Shown one piece after another: positions 1-7,377 of a stretch of 36,604 bases of DNA. Position 1 is the first letter of the stretch, and every line of letters starts with the position of its first letter. Below the pieces are notes generated by a model. That model saw nothing but the letters and a program-made list of their open reading frames with translations, searched no databases and was not told the DNA's origin. The DNA comes from Ktedonobacteria bacterium (lineage in GTDB: Bacteria > Chloroflexota > Ktedonobacteria > Ktedonobacterales > JACDGC01), in the NCBI GenBank assembly GCA_027459785.1, contig DAIDGU010000015.1, positions 1 through 36,604 on the forward strand. Reading direction: 5' to 3'. A program made the position numbers and the translations under genes.

Positions 1-63
1 CCATCGGCAGATGGGGAGGGGGCTGGGGGGTGGGGCCATCTCCCCCGCTCCATCCGCCGATGG
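1..63. repeat. Imperfect G/C-rich inverted repeat downstream of acs
   Basis: Bases 1-8 (CCATCGGC) are the exact reverse complement of 56-63. Inside, GATGGGGAG at 10-18 pairs imperfectly with CTCCATC at 48-54. A long G-run/C-run hairpin can therefore form 45 bp beyond the stop of the leftward acetyl-CoA synthetase gene. It could act as its terminator, although there is no T-tract, or it could be one copy of a dispersed intergenic repeat cut by the window edge. Bases 64-107 hold nothing else recognisable. Confidence 0.4.
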
Positions 64-107
64 GATGTAGGGGCGATGCCTTGTGCTCGCCCTGGGGGGT
101 GGGGCTG

Positions 108-2084
108 CTAGTTGTCGTCGTCGTATTGCTGCTTGATCGAGTCGAGGACGGTCGGGTCGGCGAGCGTGGTGGTGTCGCCGATGACGCGCCCTTCGGCCAC
201 GTCGCGCAGCAGGCGGCGCATGATCTTGGCGCTGCGGGTCTTGGGCAGTTCCGCCGTGAAGTAGATTTTCTTCGGGCGGGCGAGGCCGCCGATGGCCTTG
301 GCGACGTGTTCGCGCAGTTCCTGCGCCTTTTGCTCGCTGGGCGTTTCGCCGCCGCGCAGGGTGACGAAAGCGACGATGGCCTGGCCCGTCACCTCATCGG
401 GAACGCCGATGACGGCGGCTTCCGCCACGGAAGGATTGCTCACCAGGGCAGATTCAACCTCCATCGTGCCGATGCGGTGGCCGGAGACGTTCAGCACGTC
501 GTCCACGCGGCCCAGCAACCAGAAATAGCCATCCTCGTCGCGGCGCGCGCCATCGCCCGTCAGATAGGTGCCGGGGAACTTCGCCCAATAGGTATTGACA
601 TACCGCTGGTGGTCGCCCCAGATCGTGCGCGACATCGCCGGCCAGGGATGTTTGATCACCAGATAGCCGCCGGTATTCGCTGGCACGCTGTTGCCCGCGC
701 CATCCACCACGTCGGCCATGATGCCGGGGAAGGGCTTGGTGGCCGAACCGGGCTTGGTGGCGACCAGGCCGGGCAGCGGGGAGATCATGATGTTGCCAGT
801 CTCCGTCTGCCACCACGTATCGACGATGGGGCTGTTGCCCTTGCCGATGACCTCGTTATACCAGATCCACGCCTCCGGGTTGATCGGCTCGCCGACTGTT
901 CCCAGCAAGCGCAGCGACGACATATCGTGCGCGTTGGGATACTCCGTCCCCCACTTCATAAACGTGCGGATCGAGGTCGGCGCGGTATAGAGGATGCTGA
1001 CTTTGTACTTTTCGACGATGGCCCAGAAGCGGTCTTTGTCGGGGAAGGCCGGGCCGCCCTCATACATCACCACCGTCGCGCCGTTGGCAAGCGGCCCATA
1101 AACGATGTAGCTGTGGCCCGTCACCCAGCCGATATCGGCGGTACACCAATAGACATCGCCGTCTTTCAGGTCGAAGATCCAGTCGTGGGTGAGCGAGACG
1201 CCCGTCAGGTAGCCGCCGGTGGTATGCACCTGGCCCTTGGGCTTGCCCGTTGTGCCGGAGGTATAGAGGATATACAAGGGATCTTCGCTGTCCATCACTT
1301 CGGGATCGACCGTTTTGGCCGTCGTCGCGGCGAGGGCGTCGTGCCACCACACATCGCGCCCCTCGGTCATTTCCACCTTATGATTGTCTGGGCCGAGGCG
1401 TTGCAGCGTGACCACGCGCTCAATCGAGGGCGTCTGTGCCACGGCGGCGTTGGCGATGCTCTTGAGGTCGATGATCTTGCCCGCGCGCCAGCCACCATCG
1501 GCGGTCAGCAACATCTTCGCGCCGCAGTCGATGATGCGGTCGCGCAGTGATTCGGCGCTGAAGCCGGCGAAAACGACACTGTGCGGCGCACCGATGCGGG
1601 CGCAGGCCAGCAGCGCGATGGCCAGTTCCGGCACCATCGGCATGTAGATCGCCACGCGGTCGCCTTTTTGCAAACCCTGGCTTCGCAGCATCGCCGCGAC
1701 CTGGTTGACCTCCCGATAGAGATCAGCATAGGTCAGCACACGGCTCTCGTCCGTCGGCTCGCCTTCCCAGATGATCGCGGCTTTGTTCTTGCGCCACGTA
1801 CTCAGATGGCGATCCACGCAGTTATACGAGGCATTCAGCTTGCCGCCGACGAACCAGCGCGCATGCACGCCGACGGGATCCCAGTCCAGCACCTGATCCC
1901 AGTGGCGAAACCACGACAGCCGCTCGGCAGCGCCTTCCCAGAACGCCTGCACGTCGCTCGCCGCGCGCTCGTAGATATTCGGATCGCGGACGTTGGCGGC
2001 GGCGGTGAAGCCAGGGGGTGGCTCGAAGCGCCGCGTCTCCGTCATAACGACATCAATCGTCGTGAACGAATCGGGGGTGGTCAT
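108..2084 (-). CDS. acs: Acetyl-CoA synthetase (acetate--CoA ligase, AMP-forming)
   Basis: Cytoplasmic enzyme that converts acetate, ATP and CoA to acetyl-CoA, AMP and PPi through acetyl-AMP. The 658-residue length is typical of Acs. The N-terminal domain is followed by the AMP-binding P-loop [11 protein letters not shown] near residues 274-284, then the TWWQTETG core motif, and the C-terminal swivel domain with the catalytic lysine motif [11 protein letters not shown] (Lys about 620). The usual glycine before that lysine is alanine here. The ATG start at 2084 has GAGGAG 11 nt upstream; a second ATG 13 codons later is less well placed. It lies downstream of an acetate transporter in the same direction, so the two probably serve acetate uptake and activation. 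Acs enzymes are commonly controlled by acetylation of this lysine; that is family knowledge, not visible here. Confidence 0.97.
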   Translation of the reverse strand: MTTPDSFTTIDVVMTETRRFEPPPGFTAAANVRDPNIYERAASDVQAFWEGAAERLSWFRHWDQVLDWDPVGVHARWFVGGKLNASYNCVDRHLSTWRKNKAAIIWEGEPTDESRVLTYADLYREVNQVAAMLRSQGLQKGDRVAIYMPMVPELAIALLACARIGAPHSVVFAGFSAESLRDRIIDCGAKMLLTADGGWRAGKIIDLKSIANAAVAQTPSIERVVTLQRLGPDNHKVEMTEGRDVWWHDALAATTAKTVDPEVMDSEDPLYILYTSGTTGKPKGQVHTTGGYLTGVSLTHDWIFDLKDGDVYWCTADIGWVTGHSYIVYGPLANGATVVMYEGGPAFPDKDRFWAIVEKYKVSILYTAPTSIRTFMKWGTEYPNAHDMSSLRLLGTVGEPINPEAWIWYNEVIGKGNSPIVDTWWQTETGNIMISPLPGLVATKPGSATKPFPGIMADVVDGAGNSVPANTGGYLVIKHPWPAMSRTIWGDHQRYVNTYWAKFPGTYLTGDGARRDEDGYFWLLGRVDDVLNVSGHRIGTMEVESALVSNPSVAEAAVIGVPDEVTGQAIVAFVTLRGGETPSEQKAQELREHVAKAIGGLARPKKIYFTAELPKTRSAKIMRRLLRDVAEGRVIGDTTTLADPTVLDSIKQQYDDDN

Positions 2085-2151
2085 AAATCTGCAAACTCCT
2101 CAACATGGCGTGCGGTCGCCTCGGCCACACGAGCGGGCAACAGGATAAAAC

Positions 2152-2186
2152 ATGTGGGGCCAAGACACAGCGGTCTCGCCCCACAT
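2152..2186 (-). terminator. Terminator/attenuator-like hairpin between satP and acs
   Basis: Arms ATGTGGGGC (2152-2160) and GCCCCACAT (2178-2186) pair perfectly over 9 bp, with a smaller AGAC/GTCT stem inside. Read on the minus strand, the hairpin is followed by GTTTTA. It sits 30 bp after the transporter stop and about 70 bp before acs, so it may lower read-through from transporter into synthetase. Confidence 0.5.
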
Positions 2187-2216
2187 CGCAAGGGATTTGT
2201 GCGCGCGAACCGACGA

Positions 2217-2834
2217 CTACTTCTTGCCGATCGGGAAGACGGGCAGCACGTCTTTGCCAGCCAGATCCTTCAGGATGCCAGCAGCCGCGTTATAGAACGC
2301 ATTGATGGCCGTCAGGATGCCGATGAAGCCGGCGATGTTCGAGATGCTCGTCCCGCTCGTACCCATGTAAGCACCAACCGTCAGGCCGAGGAACGTGAGG
2401 AACAACAGCACGAAAAGCGAGGCCGTCGCGCCGTTGACCCGCAAGGCACCCAGCGTCACGACGCCGGTGAAGATCGTCCAGCCCAGCAGATAGGTAGCGA
2501 GACCGACGGTGCCGACGAAGTTGGCGCTTTTCGGATCGAGGTAGCCCTGCGTGACAAGGAAGTAGAATGAGAGCCAGAAGGCACCATACGAGGTGAAGGC
2601 CGTCGCGCCAAAGGTGTTGCCTGCATGAAACTCCCACATGCCGGCCAGCAACTGCGCCGTGCCACCGAAGGCCAGCGCCAGCGGGAGGGCCGTGAAAAGG
2701 GTGAGTTGGCTGCCGAACACGTTGGCGTTAGCCAGGCTGAGAACGAGGGTGGTGACGCCGAAGCCCATGAGGCCGAGGGGGCCGGGATTGGCGACGGGTC
2801 TCGCGGTGGGGGTGGGTGTTTCGACTTGTGTCAT
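2217..2834 (-). CDS. satP: Acetate uptake transporter, GPR1/FUN34/YaaH (SatP) family
   Basis: Six-helix inner-membrane acetate/succinate transporter of 205 residues. The family signature NPGPLGLMGFGVTTLVLSL lies at the N-terminus, directly before the first membrane span. Alternating hydrophobic segments follow (TALPLALAFGG, YGAFWLSFYFLV, TYLLGWTIFTGVV, LFVLLFLTFLGL, IAGFIGILTAINAFY). The frame is open further upstream to about 2948, but the ATG at 2834 has AGGAG 11-12 nt upstream and gives the usual length and N-terminus. Its position upstream of acs in the same direction strongly suggests uptake of acetate for activation. The 132-bp gap with a hairpin argues that coupling is partial. Confidence 0.92.
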   Translation of the reverse strand: MTQVETPTPTARPVANPGPLGLMGFGVTTLVLSLANANVFGSQLTLFTALPLALAFGGTAQLLAGMWEFHAGNTFGATAFTSYGAFWLSFYFLVTQGYLDPKSANFVGTVGLATYLLGWTIFTGVVTLGALRVNGATASLFVLLFLTFLGLTVGAYMGTSGTSISNIAGFIGILTAINAFYNAAAGILKDLAGKDVLPVFPIGKK

Positions 2835-3134
2835 GTTGTTGCTGTCTCCTGAGATCATTGATGGTGTGGCGTTCTCGTCTGCGAAAACGCGCGCAGGGAC
2901 AAAACAAAACAGAGCAACGCACGCGGGTCTGCGCCGAAATGAGTGCAAAGATTCGTGACTGGCCGCGCGGCACTGCGCGCCATCACACGCGCATCACCTC
3001 CTCCACATCGCCATCACACCCGGCGGGCGCTGAAGCGCGCCGACAAACCGTGCCTACCACGCCGTGGGGATGAAAGGATGTGGTAGTATGTGAAACTATA
3101 CCATAAAGTTCCAAAAAAGGGTACTCTCGGCTCA
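2835..3134 (-). other. 300-bp upstream region of the acetate transporter
   Basis: No gene is supportable here. Short open frames overlap the transporter N-terminus and have no homology signal. On the minus strand an AT-rich island at about 3090-3115 (TTTTTTGG, TATGGTATAGT) interrupts the GC-rich sequence and is the most likely promoter area. That would give a long leader of over 200 nt. No individual -35/-10 pair is convincing. Confidence 0.3.
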
Positions 3135-3160
3135 GTCAGGTTAAAAAAAATTAACCTGAC
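3135..3160 (-). terminator. Perfect 10-bp inverted repeat after the aquaporin gene
   Basis: GTCAGGTTAA (3135-3144), a six-A loop, then TTAACCTGAC (3151-3160). It lies 31 bp beyond the stop of the leftward aquaporin gene. On the minus strand the loop is six T and no T-tract follows, so it is not a textbook intrinsic terminator. It could equally be an operator-like palindrome near the transporter promoter. Confidence 0.45.
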
Positions 3161-3191
3161 TTTACAACCAGCGGCAGGCAGTCCCCTTGCC

Positions 3192-3992
3192 CTATATGTC
3201 GGGGCTTTGGCCTGTGGCGGTCAGCGGGCCGTTGCGCAACTCCGCCATGTGGTAATAGATGTAGGCCGCGACGACGCCGCCGATGAGCGGACCAAAGAGG
3301 TACACGGGGATCTCGGAGCCGGGGACGTGGACGTTGACGAGCGCGGCGACGCCGTAGGGGCTGAGGGCGAGGGCGGGATCAAGGGCCGCGCCGGTGGCCA
3401 TGCCAGCCAGGAAGATGCCACAGGTCAGCCCCAAGCCAATGATGAGGCCCGCTCAGCCTTGCGGCAGCTTATAGCGCGTGTCGGCTGCCGTCGCCACCAG
3501 CGCGAAGACCCACACAAACGTCCCCAGCGCCTCCGCCAGCAGCCCTTGCCAGCCGTTGATGCCTCGGTTCAGCACCGGCACGCTCGCCAGGATCACTTTG
3601 TTGCCGAAGATCGCCAGGATGGTCCCGGCGGCGATGAACGCGCCGACGAACTGCGCGGCGATATATTCGGGGACTTGCCGCCAGGGGAAGCGCCCGATGC
3701 TCGCCAGGCCCAAGGTCACGGCGGGGTTCACGTGCGCGCCGGAAATGCGCCCGATCGTGTTGACGATGACGCACAAGGCCAGGCCGTGCGCCAGGGCGGC
3801 GACGAGCAAAAACGATCCGGTCGGGAGGACGCCGCCATAGATCAGGCCGACGGTGGCACCGCTACCGATCAGCACCAACAGAAAGGTGCCTACGGCTTCC
3901 GCGATGAGCATATCGGCGAAGTGTGATTGCCCGGCGACTGCGCCCGGCTGAGATTGCTGCGCCCGGTTGACAGGTTGTGTACGTTTCACCAT
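3192..3992 (-). pseudogene. Aquaporin/glycerol-facilitator (MIP family), interrupted by in-frame TGA
   Basis: Read through its stop, the frame gives 266 residues, the usual MIP size, with six membrane spans. The first half carries SGAHVNPAVTLG (NPA at 89-91). Codon 180 is TGA (3453-3455). The same frame then continues with LIIGLGLTCGIFLAGMATG, a second re-entrant motif DPA (about 205-207), and GPLIGGVVAAYIY. The second motif has Asp for Asn, and Leu replaces the selectivity-filter Arg that normally follows NPA. The start is ATG 3992 with AAGGGG 7 nt upstream; the frame is open to 4034. A single substitution in a Trp, Arg or Leu codon explains the stop. A sequencing error or UGA read-through cannot be excluded. 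Without the second half no channel can form. Confidence 0.85.
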
Positions 3993-4120
3993 CTCGCTGC
4001 CCCTTCCACCTTCTGTGCCGCTGGGCCGTGCCACAACGGCATGGACGCGCTCAGAAAGATCCCGGCATGGGAAAAAAAGCTACGGGTGAAGCTCAACAAG
4101 GGCTTGATGCTAGCCCGCGC

Positions 4121-4426
4121 TCATGCGCGCCAGCGGCGTGTGGATTGCTTGTTGGTGATGGTTCCCCAGAGCCACACCACCACGAGCGCGCCGAGAGTCG
4201 CAACGACTAATGATCCCCAGAAGCGGAAGCCGTTGGGGAACACCAAGCGAGACACCTCGCCGCCGATAAACGCGCCGATCAAGCCGAGGATGATGTTGCC
4301 GATGAACCCGAAGGCGCGGCCATAGAGCAGCCGACCCGCAATGGTGCCGGCCAGGCCACCCAGGACGATCCAGGCAACGACATTGGGACCACCGACAAGG
4401 AGATTGCTCGCTGCAATAATAAGCAT
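4121..4426 (-). CDS. GlsB/YeaQ/YmgE-family small membrane protein
   Basis: A 101-residue protein with three hydrophobic spans (NVVAWIVLGGLAGTIAGRLLYG, FIGNIILGLIGAFIGGEV, WGSLVVATLGALVVVWLWG). The Gly-rich GxxxG-type pattern is typical of the transglycosylase-associated/YeaQ stress membrane family, whose molecular role is unknown. ATG 4426 has AGGTGG 4-5 nt upstream; eight further codons are open upstream without a better site. A longer paralogue lies at 5623-6021, on the other side of the toxin-antitoxin pair. The gap behind it (4427-4671) contains AT-rich sequence and no gene. Confidence 0.85.
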   Translation of the reverse strand: MLIIAASNLLVGGPNVVAWIVLGGLAGTIAGRLLYGRAFGFIGNIILGLIGAFIGGEVSRLVFPNGFRFWGSLVVATLGALVVVWLWGTITNKQSTRRWRA

Positions 4427-4671
4427 GCTACCACCTCTCGCTGCGTGCATGCGCCGCGCCGACCGAAACCGCCGCGCATGGCGGCGCGCGGCCCATATGA
4501 TGGTTGTATTACCTTAAAGTATATCCTATTCTCAGGTGCGATGGTAGGGATATAGCCACCATTTTGCATGCTTATGTTAAGCTGGCCTGCAAACTCGTAG
4601 GCATGGCAAGCTGATTTGTGAAGTATCCTTGGTTATAGCCATACCCTCTCGGCAAATATACAAAGCGTGTA

Positions 4672-5157
4672 CTATTCACCTGCTTGTGTAAGCACCTGGG
4701 CGCGCAGTTGAGGACTGATGCGCCGACCTTGCCCTATCATTTGGTCGATGTATGGCTGAACAAACGTAATCATGCCGTGCTGCTTGGCTGTGATCAATAC
4801 CGCCATCGTTCCTGCCAGCGGTACATTGAGTCGCTTGGCAGCAGCCCGCCCTTGCCGTTCATCCATCAATAAAACGCGCGCTTGCACCGCTCGCGCCAGT
4901 GCAATAGCTTCACGCTCACCAGCATCAAGGTGTGTTGGAACGGCAGGATCGCTAGGCGCTGAATGCACGGAGATCCACGACAGATTCAATAAATCGGGGC
5001 GCAAAGGATGGTGTGATATTCCTATTTGATACTCATCGAAAACCGCTGACGGAATCCACACATCCCCATAGAGCTGGTGAAAGATAGCAAATAGCCCTAC
5101 TTCACCCACACTAATCAACGGCGTGGTGTTCGAGACGACTGGGTTAAGGTTGGGCAT
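4672..5157 (-). CDS. PIN-like toxin, DUF3368 family
   Basis: A 161-residue PIN-fold protein of the DUF3368 group, a putative ribonuclease toxin. It begins VVSNTTPLISVGEVGLFAIF, has the mid-motif LDAGEREAIALARA with acidic residues, then LLMDERQGRAAAKRLNVPLAGTMAVL, and ends RISPQLRAQVL. The first acidic position is Asn, a frequent state in this family. The start is ATG 5157, 14 nt inside the end of the upstream gene, with GAGG 9 nt before it. This is the coupled overlap usual for UPF0175-DUF3368 operons. The frame is open for 23 more codons upstream, but those overlap the partner gene. It is probably active only when freed from the UPF0175 protein. Confidence 0.85.
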   Translation of the reverse strand: MPNLNPVVSNTTPLISVGEVGLFAIFHQLYGDVWIPSAVFDEYQIGISHHPLRPDLLNLSWISVHSAPSDPAVPTHLDAGEREAIALARAVQARVLLMDERQGRAAAKRLNVPLAGTMAVLITAKQHGMITFVQPYIDQMIGQGRRISPQLRAQVLTQAGE

Positions 5158-5398
5158 TTCGCAATTCCTCAGCGAAATCGATCTGGTCATCAAAGTACGA
5201 GACACCATACTTGCCGAGGAGATCAAGAAAATCGGAGCGTGATAGCGTCAACATAAAAGCGCCTTGGCCGGAGGAAATAAGACCCTGGTCATAGAGCCGA
5301 ACGACGAGTGCCTCTTGAGCGATGGAACGCACCTGTTCTTCACTCAAACTCGTCAACACCGAATCAGGAAAGGCCACTTGTACCGTATGTGTTGTCAT
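5144..5398 (-). CDS. UPF0175 family antitoxin-like protein
   Basis: An 84-residue protein with the UPF0175 pattern: an N-terminal beta strand (VQVAFPDSVL), helix EEQVRSIAQEALVVRLYDQGLISSGQGAFML, then LSRSDFLDLLGKYGVSYFD. The last part resembles a small helix-turn-helix region. It is the first gene of a two-gene operon with the DUF3368 PIN protein and overlaps it by 14 nt (5144-5157). UPF0175 proteins are the regular partner of DUF3368 PIN proteins, so an antitoxin and autorepressor role is inferred from context. ATG 5398 is preceded by a GGGGG tract 6 nt upstream. Confidence 0.82.
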   Translation of the reverse strand: MTTHTVQVAFPDSVLTSLSEEQVRSIAQEALVVRLYDQGLISSGQGAFMLTLSRSDFLDLLGKYGVSYFDDQIDFAEELRNAQP

Positions 5399-5446
5399 GG
5401 ATAGCCCCCATTTTCAAAAAGCAGCAGAGATCTCAAACTTCATTAT

Positions 5447-5590
5447 ATGATCCTATCAGCCGCAACGCAGCAAGCTACCAATATTAACAGGAGTGCAGCT
5501 TACCGTGTTCTTGGCACCATGCGCAATGGGGAGATATACTGGTATTGGATTGGCAGTCATACGGCATATGACAAGCTCAGCAAACCGTGA
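5447..5590 (+). pseudogene. C-terminal remnant of a RelE/HigB-type toxin
   Basis: A 47-codon frame on the plus strand, opposite to the neighbouring genes. Its second half reads AAYRVLGTMRNGEIYWYWIG followed by SHTAYDKLSKP and a stop at 5588-5590. YRVLG, a short turn, IYWYWIGSH and YDKL are the C-terminal strands of RelE/ParE/HigB-like toxins of about 80-90 residues. The N-terminal half and a start with a ribosome site are missing; the upstream codons (LSAATQQATNINRS) are only weakly toxin-like. No antitoxin frame follows within 30 bp. It is most likely a deletion remnant, not an expressed gene. Confidence 0.6.
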
Positions 5591-5622
5591 GGCCAGCACG
5601 CAGCAGGTGCGCTAGCAAGCCA

Positions 5623-6021
5623 TCAGGCGGCATCATGCTGCGCACCATTGCGATAGCCGACCAGTGGCTGACTGGGGGCTAACTCACGTTCCTCGTCAGC
5701 CGCAGCGAACCGGGTGGTTTCCGCCGTGAGCCAGGCGGTATAGCGGACGGTGAGCGAGATGCCCAGCCCTACGACGGTGAGCGTGCCAAGCAACGCGGTG
5801 GCGAGCGATCCCCCCAAACGCGCACTGGCGGGGAAAAACAGATCACCCAGCGTGCCGCCCACGAAAGCGCCCAGCACCCCCAGCACGATATAGCCCGTGA
5901 AACCGATAACGCGCGCCGCCAGTATATGGCAGGCGATCATGCCGAGTACCATGCCCATGACCAGCCAGGCGACCGTGTTCACCCCGCCACGCGCCAATTC
6001 GTCCCCCATAGATGCAAGCAC
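5623..6021 (-). CDS. GlsB/YeaQ/YmgE-like membrane protein with C-terminal extension
   Basis: A 132-residue protein. The first 90 residues match the YeaQ-type three-span arrangement (VNTVAWLVMGMVLGMIACHI, FTGYIVLGVLGAFVGGTLGDLFFP, LGGSLATALLGTLTVVGLGI). About 40 polar residues follow, which the 101-residue neighbour at 4121-4426 lacks. The start chosen is GTG 6021, because GGAGAGG lies 5 nt upstream; the ATG five codons on has no such site. It is probably an ancient duplicate of the 4121-4426 gene, with the toxin-antitoxin pair and the RelE remnant lying between the two. Function unknown; an envelope-stress role is family inference. Confidence 0.78.
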   Translation of the reverse strand: MLASMGDELARGGVNTVAWLVMGMVLGMIACHILAARVIGFTGYIVLGVLGAFVGGTLGDLFFPASARLGGSLATALLGTLTVVGLGISLTVRYTAWLTAETTRFAAADEERELAPSQPLVGYRNGAQHDAA

Positions 6022-6167
6022 GGCACCCTCTCCTCTACCTGCCTACTTATGCCATCACCGCTTCTCCTAGAGAGTATAGAGCGCGCCCCCGTGGTAATGG
6101 CAATCTTTACCCGCCGATTTTTATGAAATGGTGAGCGTTTCATATCATCTCTCTAAGCTGGCGGCCA

Positions 6168-6464
6168 TTATGTCTCGTATACTGGCAACTCCGCTGGCGA
6201 CGCGAGCAGCGCGTGCTGGATGCGCCGCCACGTGCCGTCGCCCTGCCAGCGAATGTAATGGCGCCAGCACGTCACATAATTGCCATAGCGGCGCGGCAGC
6301 TTGCGCCAGGGGCAGCCAACCTGCAAGACGTATACGATGCCGTTGAGCACCCGTCGCGTGTCGCTTGGCTTGCGCCCGCGCGTCTTCGGCGGCGGCAACA
6401 CCCGTTGTACCGCGTCCCATTGCGCGTCGGTGATGTCCGTGCTGCGGCTATCCCGTGCGACCAT
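6168..6464 (-). pseudogene. IS5-family transposase N-terminal fragment (DUF4096 / OrfA-like)
   Basis: The 98 codons from ATG 6464 read STDITDAQWDAVQRVLPPP, then KTRGRKPSDTRRVLNGIVYV, then GCPWRKLPRRYGNYVTCWRH and WRRIQHALL. This is the N-terminal DNA-binding region of IS5/IS427-type transposases. The DDE catalytic part is absent: after the stop at 6168 no transposase frame continues toward 6020, and no inverted repeats are evident. The frame is continuous upstream with a histidine-kinase fragment (6465-7037), so the two are one 289-codon open frame. It is an insertion-sequence relic. Confidence 0.8.
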
Positions 6465-7037
6465 TGCCAGCGGCGGCGTCCCCCACCCCATCCCTGGCGG
6501 CGTGGAAGCTGGCGTCAATGGCAGGCGCAGGGTGCAGAGCGTGCCACGCCCGTCGCGCGACTCAAAGCGCAAGGTGCCATCGAGCGCCATGACAAGCCGA
6601 CTGGCCAAATACACGCCGATGCCCAGCACGGTGATCCCGCTTGCCTCAGACGCTGGCTCCTCAGCGGGCGCGGCCAAAGTCGCCGGCAAGTGCGGCCCCC
6701 AATCACGGATCACCACCACCGCCCATTCCTGTGCTGCCGTCTCGTCTTGCTCGCACGCAACCGACACTTGCACCGGCACCTGGCGCGGCGAATGGTGGAT
6801 CGCGTAGAGCAAAAGGTTTTCCAAGATCTGGCGCAGGCGGGCGGCATCTGTCATGAGCGTTACATCGCTCTGTTCGCTATCCAGTTGGATCGGCACTTCC
6901 AGGGTCGTCAGGTCGGCGACCAGGGCGCGCACCAGCGCCAGCACATCGCAGGGTTGCACCTGCACGGCGACCAGATCCTGATCCAAGGTACTGATATGTT
7001 GCAGATTGCTGAACATCGTTTGCATCCGGTTGATCAC
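6465..7037 (-). pseudogene. Decayed sensor histidine-kinase C-terminal fragment (HATPase_c)
   Basis: The GTG at 7037 opens a frame resembling the end of a HisKA helix (NRMQTMFSNLQHISTLDQD) and a HATPase_c domain: LRQILENLLLYAIHHSP (N box), VVIRDWGPHLPA (G1), VLGIGVYLASRLVMALDGTL and GRGTLCTLRLPL (G2 and last strand). The phospho-accepting His, any sensor domain and the catalytic Asn (NAI is YAI here) are missing, and G1 lacks its Asn-Gly. Further upstream the frame closes within about 20 codons. The sequence runs in frame into an IS5 relic right after the last beta strand, suggesting an insertion or deletion destroyed an ancestral kinase gene. Activity is unlikely. Confidence 0.7.
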
Positions 7038-7268
7038 GCTGATGGCCCCGTCACTCCCAATCGCGGTATCTTCTGCGTCGCTAAACGACGCGCCGCATCA
7101 GATGCAAAGGAGGGATCGGTTGCCGGCACCATATACACTGTCTCTGCTGTACGTCTATTCCGCGCGCCACAAGGGCGCTCATAAAGAGGCAAAGAGCGCC
7201 TCGCATGCCTTATTGGATGGTTTATGCATGTGTTGCAATATAGGGTTTTGCAACATGGGGGCGCGGGC

Positions 7269-7307
7269 GGGGACGCGAGGGCGCGATGAATCGCGCCCAT
7301 ACAATGA
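7269..7307 (+). repeat. Dispersed repeat, GAATCGCGCCCATACAATGA family, copy 1
   Basis: The core GAATCGCGCCCATACAATGA occurs at 7288-7307 and, on the other strand, at 34246-34265, preceded in both by GGGGACG and GAG. In this copy GGGCGCGAT (7279-7287) and ATCGCGCCC (7290-7298) form a perfect 9-bp hairpin with a two-base loop. It lies in the gap 7038-7377 between oligoendopeptidase F and the kinase/transposase relic. The rest of that gap shows no supportable gene. Confidence 0.65.
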
Positions 7308-7377
7308 CCAAGGGCGAGAGGGGACTACTTTTGACCGAAGAGAGCTTTCGTGTTCGGTCGCCTTGGGAGTGGGGCCA

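Noticed and set aside
30..1550. Long plus-strand open frame opposite acetyl-CoA synthetase
   Set aside because: It is the antisense shadow of acs in GC-rich DNA, with Gly/Arg/His-rich translation and no domain or ribosome site.
2835..2948. 38-residue N-terminal extension of the acetate transporter
   Set aside because: It precedes the family N-terminus, contains the ribosome site of the internal ATG, and is not found in this family's usual length.
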